Source of the DNA: an uncultured Clostridia bacterium
GTDB taxonomy: Bacteria > Bacillota_A > Clostridia > TANB77 > CAG-508
Direction: 5' to 3'
DNA length: 33,937 nucleotides
NCBI GenBank assembly: GCA_947624725.1
Contig: CANQLP010000009.1
Coordinates: forward strand, 1-33,937
A program made the translations under genes and the position numbers. Below are positions 8,591 to 19,108 of the stretch, one piece after another; position 1 is the first letter of the stretch, and every line of letters begins with the position of its first letter. Under the pieces are notes generated by a model. It searched no databases and was not told where the DNA came from. It saw only the letters and a list, made by a program, of their open reading frames with translations.

Positions 8591-11500
8591 ATGGAAAATA
8601 GGATAAAGTATTTTATATTAATATTTTTGACAATTATGCTTATTTTGGTACCGTTTAGCGTTAAAGCAAGTGATAATATAACACTTCAAACTAGTAAAAC
8701 AGATTTAGAAGTTGGAGATGAACTTACTGTAAGTGCTAGTATGCCAAGTGGAGTGAAAGCTTATGCAATACTTGCAACGCTCAAATTTGATGAAAATGTT
8801 TTTGAAAAAATAGATAATGAAGATTTTGAGAAAATAGATGAGACACTAGACATTACATATAATAAACAAAATAACAAGTTTGGAATTATTAATGAATCAG
8901 GGGAAATAGATAAGTTATTCACTGTTCATTTGAGAGTTAAAGAAGATGCAAATGTTGGAAATACCAATATTGCATTAACTAACATATCATCTTCTGATGG
9001 TACAGTAAAGAAAACATATCCTACAGTTTCAAAACAACTATCCATAACTCGTGATGCAATAGACGGAGAGACTTTACCAGTCAATAAAGAAAATGAAATT
9101 ATAGAAGATGAAGAAAATGAAATAAAAGTATTTACAGTGATGCCAATTATATATACCTTAATTGGCCTTGCTTTAGCTTTGCTTTTATTTATAATAATCT
9201 TGTTTGTTAAGCTTAAAAATGCAGATAAAAAGAAACCGTTTTTCTTCTTAATCGCACTTGAAGCTCTACTAATTATCGCTATTATAATTCTATATTGTAT
9301 TAATGGAAATAAAAAAGATGTTAACAATGATGGAGTTCAAGATTATGATGATGCTAAATCAATTATCCAATATTTGATTGGAATCGATAGTGAAGAAAGC
9401 CAAGAAATAGGGGGCTTATCCGAAGATTCTAATCAAACAGACGAAAATAGCACATCAGGTGGAAATAGTCAAACAGGAGGAAGTAGTAAGCAAAACCAAA
9501 ATAAACCAAATGGAAATACTGGAAGCAGTACAAATAGTAATGGTACTACAAGTAACGAGAATAATGGAGATAATGTAAATGGTGGAAATAATACAAATGA
9601 TGATAATACAAACACAAATCCATCTAAAGATAATCAAAATGGCTTTGAACATGATACAAACGGAGATGGAAAAGTTGATGTAAATGATGCAGGACATTCA
9701 GCAGGTCAAACAACGGAGAAAAGTAAAGTAAGCCTTTCAGAAGAAGAAAAAGCAGATTATATAGAAAAGGGTAAAGTAACGCTTAAATTCAAAGCAGATA
9801 TTACTCCAAAAGGTACAAAGATTTCAAAAGTAAAAATTGCTGGAGAATATTATGAAGTAGAGCTAGAAAATGATGTTTACTCTGTAACACTTGATACTCC
9901 AAATGTAGCAGGAAAATGTGAATTTGTAATTTCAGAAGTTATGCTTAATAATAAAAAGGAAGTAAAGGCAGAACTTAAGTTTGAAAGAGAAGTTCTAAAA
10001 GGTATTCCTACTATCAATATGTTTAACATGGATGAAGAGAAGAAAACTTTAAGCTTTAAGTTAAAAGATGAAGATAATACATTAAAAAGCGGTAGAGTTA
10101 CTATTTATGACAAAGATGATACACAAATAAAAAATATGGAACTTAAAGAGGAAAATGTAATTGAGTATGAGTTCATAGAAGATGAGATTTATCATATGGA
10201 TGTTGTTGGAACTTATGATCTAGATAGTAATAAGGAAGACCAAAATAATTTATATGAAAATAGAGACATATTTAATCATACTTTCATAATGAGTGGAAAC
10301 TATAACTTTGCATTAACAGATGTAGCAATTACTGATATTATACAAAATGAAGAAAAGCCAGTTGTATCTTTTACAAGTACAAATACTAAAAATGCTAAAA
10401 TAGAACAGGTAACAGTAGATTCTGAAAACTATATTATTACTAAAACTGATGGAACAAATTATGAAGTTGAACTAACAGATGCTGATACATCATTTGGAAA
10501 ACATACAGTAAATTTAGATAATGTAATTTTAAGCACAATGAAAACTTTTGAGAATAACAAAGATTATACAGCAAATACCCTAACTTATAGTGTACTAAAA
10601 GAAAAACCAGAAATTTCAAATATTACACTTACTGAGGATAGAAGTGCTAAAAATATACATGTTGCATATAGCTTAGCAGATGCAGATGACACAATAAAGG
10701 ATTTGACAGTTGTTTTAGTCGATTCAACAGGTAAAATAGTTTCATCAAAAGACTTAAGCAAAGAGGAATTAAAGAGTTCTGCAGGAGTTAATTTATCATA
10801 TGATAAAAATTCTGATGGACGCTATACTGTAAGATTTCTAGCAAATTATGAATTAGGAGATAAATATACATATACCAATACTAGTATTGGAGAAAAAGAA
10901 ATTTCAATTTTAGATGAACAGAATATTTATATTAGAGATATTACAGTCAAGACGCCAAATAATAACTATCCAAGCAAAGGACAGAAAAAATATGAAATAA
11001 GTATTAATGTTTTTGTTAGTGATGAAGCACAAAAAACATTTAGAACAAATCATGGCTGGAAGGAAACTGATGGTCAAAAATATGCAAGACTTTCAGCTGT
11101 TACTGTAAATGGCTTGAACTATGTTGTAGAACAAGAAAGAACAAATGAACCAAATATTTATAAATCAAGACTTTCATTGACTGTTCCAAACGAATCAGGC
11201 GTTTTAGATGTAAAGATAAATAGAATACAATTAGAATATACAAGTTATTATACAAAATATAACGATTTCTATTCAGTAAACGAGAAGTCAATTCAAATTG
11301 ATGTTTTAAAAGATGTGCCAAAAATTGAAAACTTAAAAGTAAGTGATGATTATGGGGCAGGAAGTGCAAGATTTGAGTTTGATGTAGTTTTAGATGAGAA
11401 GGCAAAAGATGGAGACGAAAGCTTTAAAAGTGGAAGTGTAACATTAAATGGAGAAACAAAACCAATTAATAGAGGACAGAATTCTATAACATTTGATAAT

Positions 11501-14500
11501 GTTACAAAAGACCAAAACTTTGATTTAATCTTTAAAGCAAGCTATGACTTAGATACAGATACATTTGAAGGGGCAGATACTTTAAACGAATATACAGATA
11601 AAGAAATTCATAAGGTAAAGTATGGCTTATTTGATAAGAATAATTATGAAGATATTAAAATAATAGATGAAAAAGCTATAAGTGAGCAAGGAAATAAATA
11701 TTTCGAGAAAAACGAAAAAATCAAATTAAACTTCAAAGTAGATGGAATAAATGAGGATCTACAAGTAGAACCACAAAGAGTAGTTATTGATGGAGAAGAA
11801 TATACCTTAACGAAACTAGAAGATAGCTTAGAGGTTGTATTAGATGGATATAGTTCTTCTGGAGAAAAAGAGCTAAAGATTACTGACATTATTTTAAACA
11901 ATGGTAAACAAATAACTCTTAAAACTCCTTGTGTAATTAAGCCAGAAGTTTTGAAGGATGTTATTTCAATATCTGACTATAAATATGAAGTTTTAGGAGA
12001 TGAAATTAAAGTAACTTTAGCTACAAATGATTATGATACATCCCTTGTAGGAAAAGTAAAAGTAAAGATAACAGGAAAAGCTGATAAAATAATCTATGAT
12101 GGGGAATACAAACCAGAAATAACATTTAAACAAGAAGATAATAATTTAAGATATTATCTTACAGTAACTTGTGATTATGATAGAGATATTGATAAGCAAG
12201 AAGCAACTTCAAACTTTACAAAAGACTTTGAACTTTTAGAAGAAATAATTTCACTAGATGAAAATAATATCGAGTTAAGAGAAATTATAGATATTAATTT
12301 ATATAAAACAGAAAAAGACGGTTATAGCGAAAAAACAGTTCTTATAGATGCAGTTAAAAAAGAAGAACTAGAAGCAAATCTAGATAGTTACTTTGTAGAA
12401 ATTAATATGGAAAATATGCCAAGTGTTAGGGCAAAAATACAATCTGTTATGGAAGAAAACGGTCATTTAATACTAGTTTTGAATTACAAATATGTAACAA
12501 GTGATAATACATATGAAACAAGAACAGTTAGAATAGATTATGGAGAAATAATAGATGGAATTGCAACTAATAATTTCCATCCAGATAAGGCATTTAAAAG
12601 TTTACTTGAAAAGCTAAAAAATAATGAAGATATTACATTAAACCAAAACTACGACGCAAGTGCATTAAAGGTAGATGGAGACTTCTATGTTGATACATAT
12701 TCAGGAACATTAAATGGAAATGGATATACAATAAAGAATCTTGATAAGCCATTATTTAATAAACTTACTGGAACTGTCAACGATTTAAAACTAGAGAATA
12801 TAACATTAAATGCAAATGCTTATGGAGCTTTAGCAAGTAATACTGATGGAGCACATATAACTCGTGTATTAGTTGATAGAGTAACAAAAGCTACTTCAAA
12901 TGAATCAGGAAATGGTGGATTAGTCGGAAGAGCAAATAATACAACAATAGAAGAGTGTCGTGTTACAAATGCAAATGTTAATGGTGCATGGAATTCGCAA
13001 CAAAATGGAATATTAGCTGGTAGCGTAACAGGTACTACTATTACAAATTGTTATGTAATGGGAACTGCTGGTGGTGGTAACTATACTTGTAGCTTTGTAG
13101 GACACAGCAAAAATAGTACTCTTACAAACAATTTTGTTAAGGCAAATATGGCAGGATTCCATGGATTTACTGGAGAATATGCAAGTTCAACTTGTACATA
13201 CAAAAATAATATTGTTTTATTAAATGATGCAAATGGTTCGTTTGTAAGTGGCGCTAGACAAGTAGATAATAATTATTACTATGGAGCAAATGGTACTGCA
13301 AAAGAAATGAATGGAGTAAAGGCAATTACTAAAGAAGAAATAAATAAAGACTTGTTTGTAGATAAAGCAGGTTTTGATGAAAATATTTGGCTCCTAGATA
13401 ATGTTTCATATGATAATACTCCAATTTTCCAATTTGAGAAGACAAATGTATTTGGAGATAATTCATTTGAAGATTATGACGAAACAAAGGAAACCTTATA
13501 CAAAAACTTAATGAGATTAATGCCTTTCTATGATAATGATAAAATAATTAAAACAGCAAAGAATATTAGTGATGTAAAATTAAATACACAAGAAATTGCA
13601 CATATATTACCAATAGACAAAAATGGAGATATTGTTACATACCTAACTAATACTGATGTTAAGAAAATAAGTAAAATCAAGGTAGTATATAAAAATAAAG
13701 AAAAAGCAGAATATGATGTAATTTATGATAATACTTATGATATGGTTGCAAGTTATCATATTCCTGCATTAGACATTGATTATAACTACAATCATTATGT
13801 AATAGATGCTTCTTCACAAGTAGTAAATAACTTAACAAATTACTTAAGTAGTTTAGATTATACAAATAATTTAGATATATTAACAAATACCTCTGATAGC
13901 AGGATATATCGTGATTTCTATAATGAAACTACTAAAAAAGAATTAAAAGAATTTGTCTTAAAATTCTTATCTAATAGTAATTATACAAATACTACAAATG
14001 ATGAAGATATTAACAACTACATAGAAAGAGAAATCAAAAAGGATAAAAAGATAGAAAAAGTATTATATATGTATAACTATATCAAACGCTGGTATAGCGT
14101 GGATATAAATGGTATGGACTTAAGTGATTTCATGTTATTTAATATGCAAGGATTTAATGAAAAATTAACACCAATGGAAATAACAAATATGTTCTTTAAA
14201 TCTGACAGCAACTTTAATACAAATGAAACAAATACAAAATATGCATCTATATTTGGAACTTATACAAATATGAATACTTTAGCAACATTCCTAGAATATA
14301 TGGTAACTGAATTTGGAAGTGGTAATTTGCATGAATGGACTAGGGAACAATTTAAAGGATATTTAGTAGAAATTCCAGTAGAAGGGCATCCAGAAATACA
14401 ATATACTTTATGGGATCACTTTAGCCATGAAAATGGAAGTGGTTATAAAGTTTATAACTTTATATTACCAATATTGACACTTCCAAAGAATGCAGCTTAT

Positions 14501-16003
14501 ATCATCTCAAGCCCAGTACAGTTTATAGTAGGTGCACAAAGAACATATATTGTAAACCCAGATGATCCGCAAGACCAAGCAAAACTCCAAAGAAAAGTTA
14601 AGAGTTATACAGATAGAATGAAAGACTATTATGATACAGCCTATAAAATATTAAAAGATGAAAAATTATTTAATGCAATACATACATATCATACAGATAA
14701 GAGATATACTTATGACCTAAATGGAGTGTCAACATATCAGCAACCATATGTAACAGAGGAACCATTCCATAAGAACTTTAATGAGGTTGTAGGACAATGG
14801 GCATATAGTGATGGTAATGCAGCTGTTGCATGGGGAGATCGTATAGACTGGAGTGCAGAAGGAGTAATGGATGGTAACTTAATTCCAGAAGATGGGCAAG
14901 TTTATGAATATACTTACCATACATGGTCTCATGAATCTGCTCACAATATAGACTCAAGATTATTCTTAAGAAATAATGGAAGAAGATTTGATGCAGGTGG
15001 AGAAGATTATGCAGACTCTAACTTAATGCAATATTTTGGACCAAATGAAATTGTTATGAATTTATCTGTACACTTCAAAAAAGGTGATAAAGTAGGTTCA
15101 AACTATGAACCTTCAAGGATTGATTCGCAAGCCGAAGTAAAAGACTATTATGAAAAAGTATTCAAAACAATATATGTTATGGACTATATAGAAGCACAAA
15201 GCTTTTTGAAATTAACTCCAGACCAGATGAAATCAGTTGCAGTACAAGTAACTTATCCAAATGAAGAGTTGTATAAAGATGATCCTCTTGCAAGATACCG
15301 TGCTTATCATACTACAAGATATATAAGGCTAAGCAATGAACAAGAAAATAAAATGGATTTAAGCAAACTAGATACATTAGATACAATAGAAGACCTATAC
15401 GATAACAGAATAACCCTTTATCCAGGTGTTGAAATTTATTCTACATTAGGAGATAACCGTTATGGAGGAGAAGGACTTCAAAATGTTCACTGGTATCAAC
15501 CACATAATGATTACGGTAGACCAGATTCATACAGTATAAAATGGTTTGCATATGAAATGTTAGGATATGCAGGTTATGACGAAGGATATATTGAATACTT
15601 TAGTAATATTCACTCTGAAAAAGCTAAAATTTATAGCAATTTAAGTGAAAGAACAGGAGAATCTACAGTAGATTATAAAACAGATTTAATGGCGCTTACG
15701 ACAATTACTGAATATGACAGCTTTAAAGAATATAAAATGGCAAGATTTAAAGAAGTCGAAGACAATATAGAACGCTTAAATACAGCAGTTGATGTACAAG
15801 GATATATTGATAAGATGTATGAAGCTTTAGTAAAAGATGCAAATGATTGCCAAAATCCTAAAAATAATAAGCTTAATAACAGCACAGAATTAAGAAGAGA
15901 AATTTACTATAATCTTAAAGAGGCAACTAATGACTTTACAACTGATATTTATACAGGAAGTAAAACGCAAGATATTACTGGCTTAAAAAATGTAATGAAT
16001 TAA
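8591..16003 (+). CDS. Giant M26-like (IgA1 protease/ZmpB family) surface zinc metalloprotease
   Basis: 2470 residues. A signal-type helix (YFILIFLTIMLILVPFSVKA) leads into a cohesin-like beta domain (about 28-160). Two membrane segments at about 183-208 and 216-238 follow, echoing the paired N-terminal segments of streptococcal ZmpB proteases. A dockerin-like calcium loop is at 242-266 (DVNNDGVQDYDDAKSIIQYL). After an Asn/Gly/Ser linker comes a second loop (DTNGDGKVDVNDAG, about 354). Residues 385-1330 hold repeated beta modules of the form KVTVNGxxY ... IxxIxLNNGK, with at least four copies. A GLUG/beta-helix region spans about 1360-1590. The catalytic domain has HESAH (H2114, E2115, H2118) and a downstream glutamate in GGEDYAD (E2138), the gluzincin/M26 arrangement. 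The expected role is cleavage of host glycoproteins or immunoglobulin, but the substrate is unknown. No zero-frame CGG occurs in the gene. Confidence 0.88.
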   Translation: MENRIKYFILIFLTIMLILVPFSVKASDNITLQTSKTDLEVGDELTVSASMPSGVKAYAILATLKFDENVFEKIDNEDFEKIDETLDITYNKQNNKFGIINESGEIDKLFTVHLRVKEDANVGNTNIALTNISSSDGTVKKTYPTVSKQLSITRDAIDGETLPVNKENEIIEDEENEIKVFTVMPIIYTLIGLALALLLFIIILFVKLKNADKKKPFFFLIALEALLIIAIIILYCINGNKKDVNNDGVQDYDDAKSIIQYLIGIDSEESQEIGGLSEDSNQTDENSTSGGNSQTGGSSKQNQNKPNGNTGSSTNSNGTTSNENNGDNVNGGNNTNDDNTNTNPSKDNQNGFEHDTNGDGKVDVNDAGHSAGQTTEKSKVSLSEEEKADYIEKGKVTLKFKADITPKGTKISKVKIAGEYYEVELENDVYSVTLDTPNVAGKCEFVISEVMLNNKKEVKAELKFEREVLKGIPTINMFNMDEEKKTLSFKLKDEDNTLKSGRVTIYDKDDTQIKNMELKEENVIEYEFIEDEIYHMDVVGTYDLDSNKEDQNNLYENRDIFNHTFIMSGNYNFALTDVAITDIIQNEEKPVVSFTSTNTKNAKIEQVTVDSENYIITKTDGTNYEVELTDADTSFGKHTVNLDNVILSTMKTFENNKDYTANTLTYSVLKEKPEISNITLTEDRSAKNIHVAYSLADADDTIKDLTVVLVDSTGKIVSSKDLSKEELKSSAGVNLSYDKNSDGRYTVRFLANYELGDKYTYTNTSIGEKEISILDEQNIYIRDITVKTPNNNYPSKGQKKYEISINVFVSDEAQKTFRTNHGWKETDGQKYARLSAVTVNGLNYVVEQERTNEPNIYKSRLSLTVPNESGVLDVKINRIQLEYTSYYTKYNDFYSVNEKSIQIDVLKDVPKIENLKVSDDYGAGSARFEFDVVLDEKAKDGDESFKSGSVTLNGETKPINRGQNSITFDNVTKDQNFDLIFKASYDLDTDTFEGADTLNEYTDKEIHKVKYGLFDKNNYEDIKIIDEKAISEQGNKYFEKNEKIKLNFKVDGINEDLQVEPQRVVIDGEEYTLTKLEDSLEVVLDGYSSSGEKELKITDIILNNGKQITLKTPCVIKPEVLKDVISISDYKYEVLGDEIKVTLATNDYDTSLVGKVKVKITGKADKIIYDGEYKPEITFKQEDNNLRYYLTVTCDYDRDIDKQEATSNFTKDFELLEEIISLDENNIELREIIDINLYKTEKDGYSEKTVLIDAVKKEELEANLDSYFVEINMENMPSVRAKIQSVMEENGHLILVLNYKYVTSDNTYETRTVRIDYGEIIDGIATNNFHPDKAFKSLLEKLKNNEDITLNQNYDASALKVDGDFYVDTYSGTLNGNGYTIKNLDKPLFNKLTGTVNDLKLENITLNANAYGALASNTDGAHITRVLVDRVTKATSNESGNGGLVGRANNTTIEECRVTNANVNGAWNSQQNGILAGSVTGTTITNCYVMGTAGGGNYTCSFVGHSKNSTLTNNFVKANMAGFHGFTGEYASSTCTYKNNIVLLNDANGSFVSGARQVDNNYYYGANGTAKEMNGVKAITKEEINKDLFVDKAGFDENIWLLDNVSYDNTPIFQFEKTNVFGDNSFEDYDETKETLYKNLMRLMPFYDNDKIIKTAKNISDVKLNTQEIAHILPIDKNGDIVTYLTNTDVKKISKIKVVYKNKEKAEYDVIYDNTYDMVASYHIPALDIDYNYNHYVIDASSQVVNNLTNYLSSLDYTNNLDILTNTSDSRIYRDFYNETTKKELKEFVLKFLSNSNYTNTTNDEDINNYIEREIKKDKKIEKVLYMYNYIKRWYSVDINGMDLSDFMLFNMQGFNEKLTPMEITNMFFKSDSNFNTNETNTKYASIFGTYTNMNTLATFLEYMVTEFGSGNLHEWTREQFKGYLVEIPVEGHPEIQYTLWDHFSHENGSGYKVYNFILPILTLPKNAAYIISSPVQFIVGAQRTYIVNPDDPQDQAKLQRKVKSYTDRMKDYYDTAYKILKDEKLFNAIHTYHTDKRYTYDLNGVSTYQQPYVTEEPFHKNFNEVVGQWAYSDGNAAVAWGDRIDWSAEGVMDGNLIPEDGQVYEYTYHTWSHESAHNIDSRLFLRNNGRRFDAGGEDYADSNLMQYFGPNEIVMNLSVHFKKGDKVGSNYEPSRIDSQAEVKDYYEKVFKTIYVMDYIEAQSFLKLTPDQMKSVAVQVTYPNEELYKDDPLARYRAYHTTRYIRLSNEQENKMDLSKLDTLDTIEDLYDNRITLYPGVEIYSTLGDNRYGGEGLQNVHWYQPHNDYGRPDSYSIKWFAYEMLGYAGYDEGYIEYFSNIHSEKAKIYSNLSERTGESTVDYKTDLMALTTITEYDSFKEYKMARFKEVEDNIERLNTAVDVQGYIDKMYEALVKDANDCQNPKNNKLNNSTELRREIYYNLKEATNDFTTDIYTGSKTQDITGLKNVMN

Positions 16004-16018
16004 TATAAAAAAGTAATC

Positions 16019-16107
16019 GAAGTCCTATATTTAATATTTATTGTCAAAACATATCACGGGTCTCTCAAGCAGGGTCTTGACGAATAAATATTAAAATATA
16101 GGACTTC
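16019..16107. repeat. 89-bp near-perfect inverted repeat downstream of the protease gene
   Basis: The left arm from 16019 (GAAGTCCTATATTTAATATT...) pairs with the right arm ending at 16107 (...ATATAGGACTTC) over about 29 bases, with two single-base bulges. The 30-base loop contains CGGGTCTCTCAAGCAGGGTC and an inner TCAAG/CTTGA hairpin. There is no T-run after the right arm, so it is not a standard terminator. It could be a small palindromic mobile repeat or a structured 3' UTR. Confidence 0.6.
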
Positions 16108-16175
16108 AATATGTTCTTACATAATATTGTTAATAAAAAATTAATAATTGCTCTATTTATTCTTAATAAATTTTC

Positions 16176-16184
16176 TGATATAAT
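16176..16184 (+). promoter_or_regulatory. Extended -10 promoter for the two-component system
   Basis: TGATATAAT at 16176-16184 gives a consensus -10 with TGn extension, about 35 bases upstream of the regulator start. The -35 region is poor. Confidence 0.5.
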
Positions 16185-16218
16185 ATAGACATAAAATATA
16201 TAAAAAAGGATGAAGCAT

Positions 16219-16914
16219 ATGTACAATATATTAGTTTGTGATGACGATAAAGACATAGTAAAAGCTATTGAAATATATCTAGTAAAAGAGAACTATAATG
16301 TTTTAAAAGCATATAATGGACAAGAAGCCTTAAAGATTATAGAAGAAAATACAATACATCTTGTGATACTAGACATAATGATGCCAGTAAAAGATGGAAT
16401 AGAAACAATAGAAGAAATTAGAAAAACAAAATCTATTCCTGTTATTATGCTTTCTGCAAAATCTGAGGATGAGGATAAAATAAAAGGTTTAAATTTAGGC
16501 GCAGATGATTATATCACAAAACCATTTAACCCATTAGAGTTAATTGCAAGAGTTAACTCGGGTATCAGAAGATATACAAAATTAGGAACAATTGATGATG
16601 AAAAAAATAAAAAGATATATAAATCAGGGGAACTTGTAATAGATGATGACTTAAAAAAAGTGGTAGTTGAAGGAAAAGAAGTAAAGTTAACTCCAACAGA
16701 ATATAATATTTTAAAATTTTTGACAAAAAACAAAGGAATTGTTTACTCAATAGATCAAATATATGAAAATGTATGGGAAGATGAAGCATATGGAGCAGAC
16801 AACATAATTGCTGTACATATAAGACACATAAGAGAAAAGATAGAGATAAATCCAAAAGAGCCAAAATATTTGAAGGTTATTTGGGGAATAGGATATAAAG
16901 TAGAAAATTTATAA
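16219..16914 (+). CDS. OmpR/PhoB-family response regulator
   Basis: The receiver domain (residues 1-115) has the acidic pair CDDDKD, the phospho-acceptor Asp52 in LVILDIMMPVKDG, the switch residue in PVIMLSAKSED and the lysine in DDYITKPFNP. The C-terminal winged helix has KLTPTEYNILKFL, VYSIDQIYENVW and VHIRHIREKIE, ending KVIWGIGYKVE. The ATG at 16219 is preferred over the in-frame ATG at 16210, because AAAAGGA ends at 16210 and gives 8-base spacing only to 16219. The product is 231 residues. The histidine kinase gene starts 18 bases downstream, so the pair is co-transcribed. The regulated genes are not identifiable here. Confidence 0.94.
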   Translation: MYNILVCDDDKDIVKAIEIYLVKENYNVLKAYNGQEALKIIEENTIHLVILDIMMPVKDGIETIEEIRKTKSIPVIMLSAKSEDEDKIKGLNLGADDYITKPFNPLELIARVNSGIRRYTKLGTIDDEKNKKIYKSGELVIDDDLKKVVVEGKEVKLTPTEYNILKFLTKNKGIVYSIDQIYENVWEDEAYGADNIIAVHIRHIREKIEINPKEPKYLKVIWGIGYKVENL

Positions 16915-16932
16915 AAAAAGAGGTGTGTCTAT

Positions 16933-19050
16933 ATGAAGAATAACAAAATACTAAAGATTGCATGCTATATAGCAATACCAATTTTATTTGCAGTTATTAT
17001 TTTTACAATTCTGTATATGGCAAACTCTGAAGAATATAAACAGGTAAAAGGAGTTAAATACTTTGAAAGCGAAGAGTTTGCAGAGGATGTTATAGAAAAT
17101 GTAAAAAACAATATAAATAGTACAATTTATGCAACAAAATCAAGTTATACAATAGGAGAAGGAGAAGATGTTGTAAGAGTATGTTTTGGCTCATCAGGCA
17201 AACTTAGTAATGTAAAGGACTACAAGTATTTAATTATTTATGAACCAACTAATAAAGTTTATACTAATATACAAAAAGAAAACTATAGTTTAAATGCTAT
17301 GCAAGACTATATAAATAATCTAGATGGAGAAAAAATAACTATATCTAATGGAGATTTAGAAACAAGTTCTGAGGTAATAAATAAGACATATAGAAATTAT
17401 GACGAAAAATATTTCTCAGGATATTATTATAAAGTAGATGGTAAAGAAAGCAAAGTACAACCTACTAATTCTTCTAGTATGGGAATTGCAGTTTCTAATG
17501 CAATAATCGAAGCTGAAGATACAAGAGTAGAGTATAATATAAAAGATTTTGATATATATATGACCTATAAAGATGAATACATAACAAATGATGATTTTAT
17601 AACAAGAGTAGGAATAACCCTTGTAAAATACGAAAATATACTCTATGTATTATTTCCAATTTGTGTAGTCTTGTTAATATTTGCTGTAGTTTATCTTGAA
17701 AAGAATATAGGCTATAAAGGAGATAAAAAAGAAGTAGAGTTAAATGATTTAGATAAAATACCAACAGAGATTTTGATTACATCACTTTTTGCAATAATTT
17801 ATATATTGTACTTCTTGTTAAGGTATGTTGGCATTGGATTTTGGTACAATAGAATAACTATATCTAGTGTGAGTATTTTACTTACCGTATATTTATCTTT
17901 ATATGGAATTATCGCAATAAGTATAAGCAGCATTATAAGAAGGATAAAGGCAAAAGTTTTTTGGAAGAATACAATTGTATATAGAATATATAAACTAATG
18001 GAGAAAGTAGTTGATAAGACTAATAAATGGTCAGTTCAGTATTGGGAAAACAAGAATGAAATATTAAGAGTAACTTTATATGCTGTAAGTTATTTAACAG
18101 TAATGTTTTTAGTATTTGTATGGTTTGTTAGTGTATCTGAGCCAGAACTTGGTATAATTGGAGATTTCCTTATTACTGTATATGTATTTTTCTTAATTCT
18201 AAAAAGAGTAAATAACTTTAATAAAATAAAGAAACAACTTAAAAAGATTTATGAAGGCAACACAGATGAGAAATTAAATGAAGATGAATTTACAAATGAA
18301 TTTAAGCAAGTTGTAAAATATATTAATGATATATCAAACGGATTTGAAAGAGCTGTACAAGAAGGAGTAAAATCAGAAAGATTAAAGACAGAACTTATTA
18401 CAAATGTATCTCATGATATAAAAACACCTCTTACATCAATTATCAACTATGTTGATTTGATTAAAAGAGAAAATATAAAAAATGAAAAAGTAAAAGAATA
18501 TATAAAGGTCTTAGAAGCAAAGTCTAATAGATTAAAAAGACTGACAGAAGACTTAGTAGAGGCATCAAAAGCATCTTCTGGAAATGTAAAATTGAATTTG
18601 GAAAAATTAAATTTTGGAGAATTAATAAATCAGACAACGGGAGAATTTGAAGATAAGTTTAAGCAGAAGAAACTTGAACTTATAACTAATATGCCAAAAG
18701 AAGATATTTATATAGAAGCGGATAGCAGATATATGTATAGAATTATCGAAAATGTATTTAGCAATGTTGCAAAGTATGCCTTAAAAGGCTCGAGAGTCTA
18801 CATAGATGTAATTAAAAATGAAAACAAGGTAATTACTAGTATAAAAAATATATCGGCTGAGAAACTAAATATAAGCGAAGAAGAACTTATGCAAAGATTT
18901 GTAAGAGGAGATAAATCAAGAACAACGGAAGGCTCAGGACTTGGACTTTCTATATCAAAGAGTCTAGCAGAACTTTTACATGGAAGTTTTAATATTCATA
19001 TAGATGGAGACTTATTTAAGGTAGAACTTGAATTTGAAATAAAATCATAA
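16933..19050 (+). CDS. Membrane sensor histidine kinase
   Basis: 705 residues. There is one N-terminal membrane helix (IACYIAIPILFAVIIFTILY), an extracytoplasmic sensor region up to about residue 235, and then several membrane helices between about 237 and 425 (VLFPICVVLLIFAVVYL, LITSLFAIIYILYFLL and others). The phospho-acceptor is His494 in TNVSHDIKTPLTSIINYVDL. The ATPase domain has an N box in VFSNVAKYALKGSRVYIDV, where Ala replaces the more usual Asn-Ala pattern, and a G2 box GSGLGLSISKSLAELLHG. It pairs with the regulator immediately upstream. The multi-helix middle is larger than in classical two-helix kinases, and the ligand is unknown. A strong terminator follows. Confidence 0.92.
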   Translation: MKNNKILKIACYIAIPILFAVIIFTILYMANSEEYKQVKGVKYFESEEFAEDVIENVKNNINSTIYATKSSYTIGEGEDVVRVCFGSSGKLSNVKDYKYLIIYEPTNKVYTNIQKENYSLNAMQDYINNLDGEKITISNGDLETSSEVINKTYRNYDEKYFSGYYYKVDGKESKVQPTNSSSMGIAVSNAIIEAEDTRVEYNIKDFDIYMTYKDEYITNDDFITRVGITLVKYENILYVLFPICVVLLIFAVVYLEKNIGYKGDKKEVELNDLDKIPTEILITSLFAIIYILYFLLRYVGIGFWYNRITISSVSILLTVYLSLYGIIAISISSIIRRIKAKVFWKNTIVYRIYKLMEKVVDKTNKWSVQYWENKNEILRVTLYAVSYLTVMFLVFVWFVSVSEPELGIIGDFLITVYVFFLILKRVNNFNKIKKQLKKIYEGNTDEKLNEDEFTNEFKQVVKYINDISNGFERAVQEGVKSERLKTELITNVSHDIKTPLTSIINYVDLIKRENIKNEKVKEYIKVLEAKSNRLKRLTEDLVEASKASSGNVKLNLEKLNFGELINQTTGEFEDKFKQKKLELITNMPKEDIYIEADSRYMYRIIENVFSNVAKYALKGSRVYIDVIKNENKVITSIKNISAEKLNISEEELMQRFVRGDKSRTTEGSGLGLSISKSLAELLHGSFNIHIDGDLFKVELEFEIKS

Positions 19051-19069
19051 ACAAACTCCAATAAACAAG

Positions 19070-19102
19070 ACACCCTCAGGAAAATTTCCCTGAGGGTGTT
19101 TT
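19070..19102 (+). terminator. Terminator after the histidine kinase gene
   Basis: ACACCCTCAGGaaaatttCCCTGAGGGTGT is an almost perfect 10-11 bp stem followed by TTTT. It also lies just past the convergent gene's 3' end and may serve both. Confidence 0.85.
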
Positions 19103-19108
19103 GGATGA

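Noticed and set aside
9455..9697. Long antisense ORFs within the protease gene
   Set aside because: They are low-complexity shadows of the Asn/Gly/Ser linker and repeat regions, without ribosome sites.
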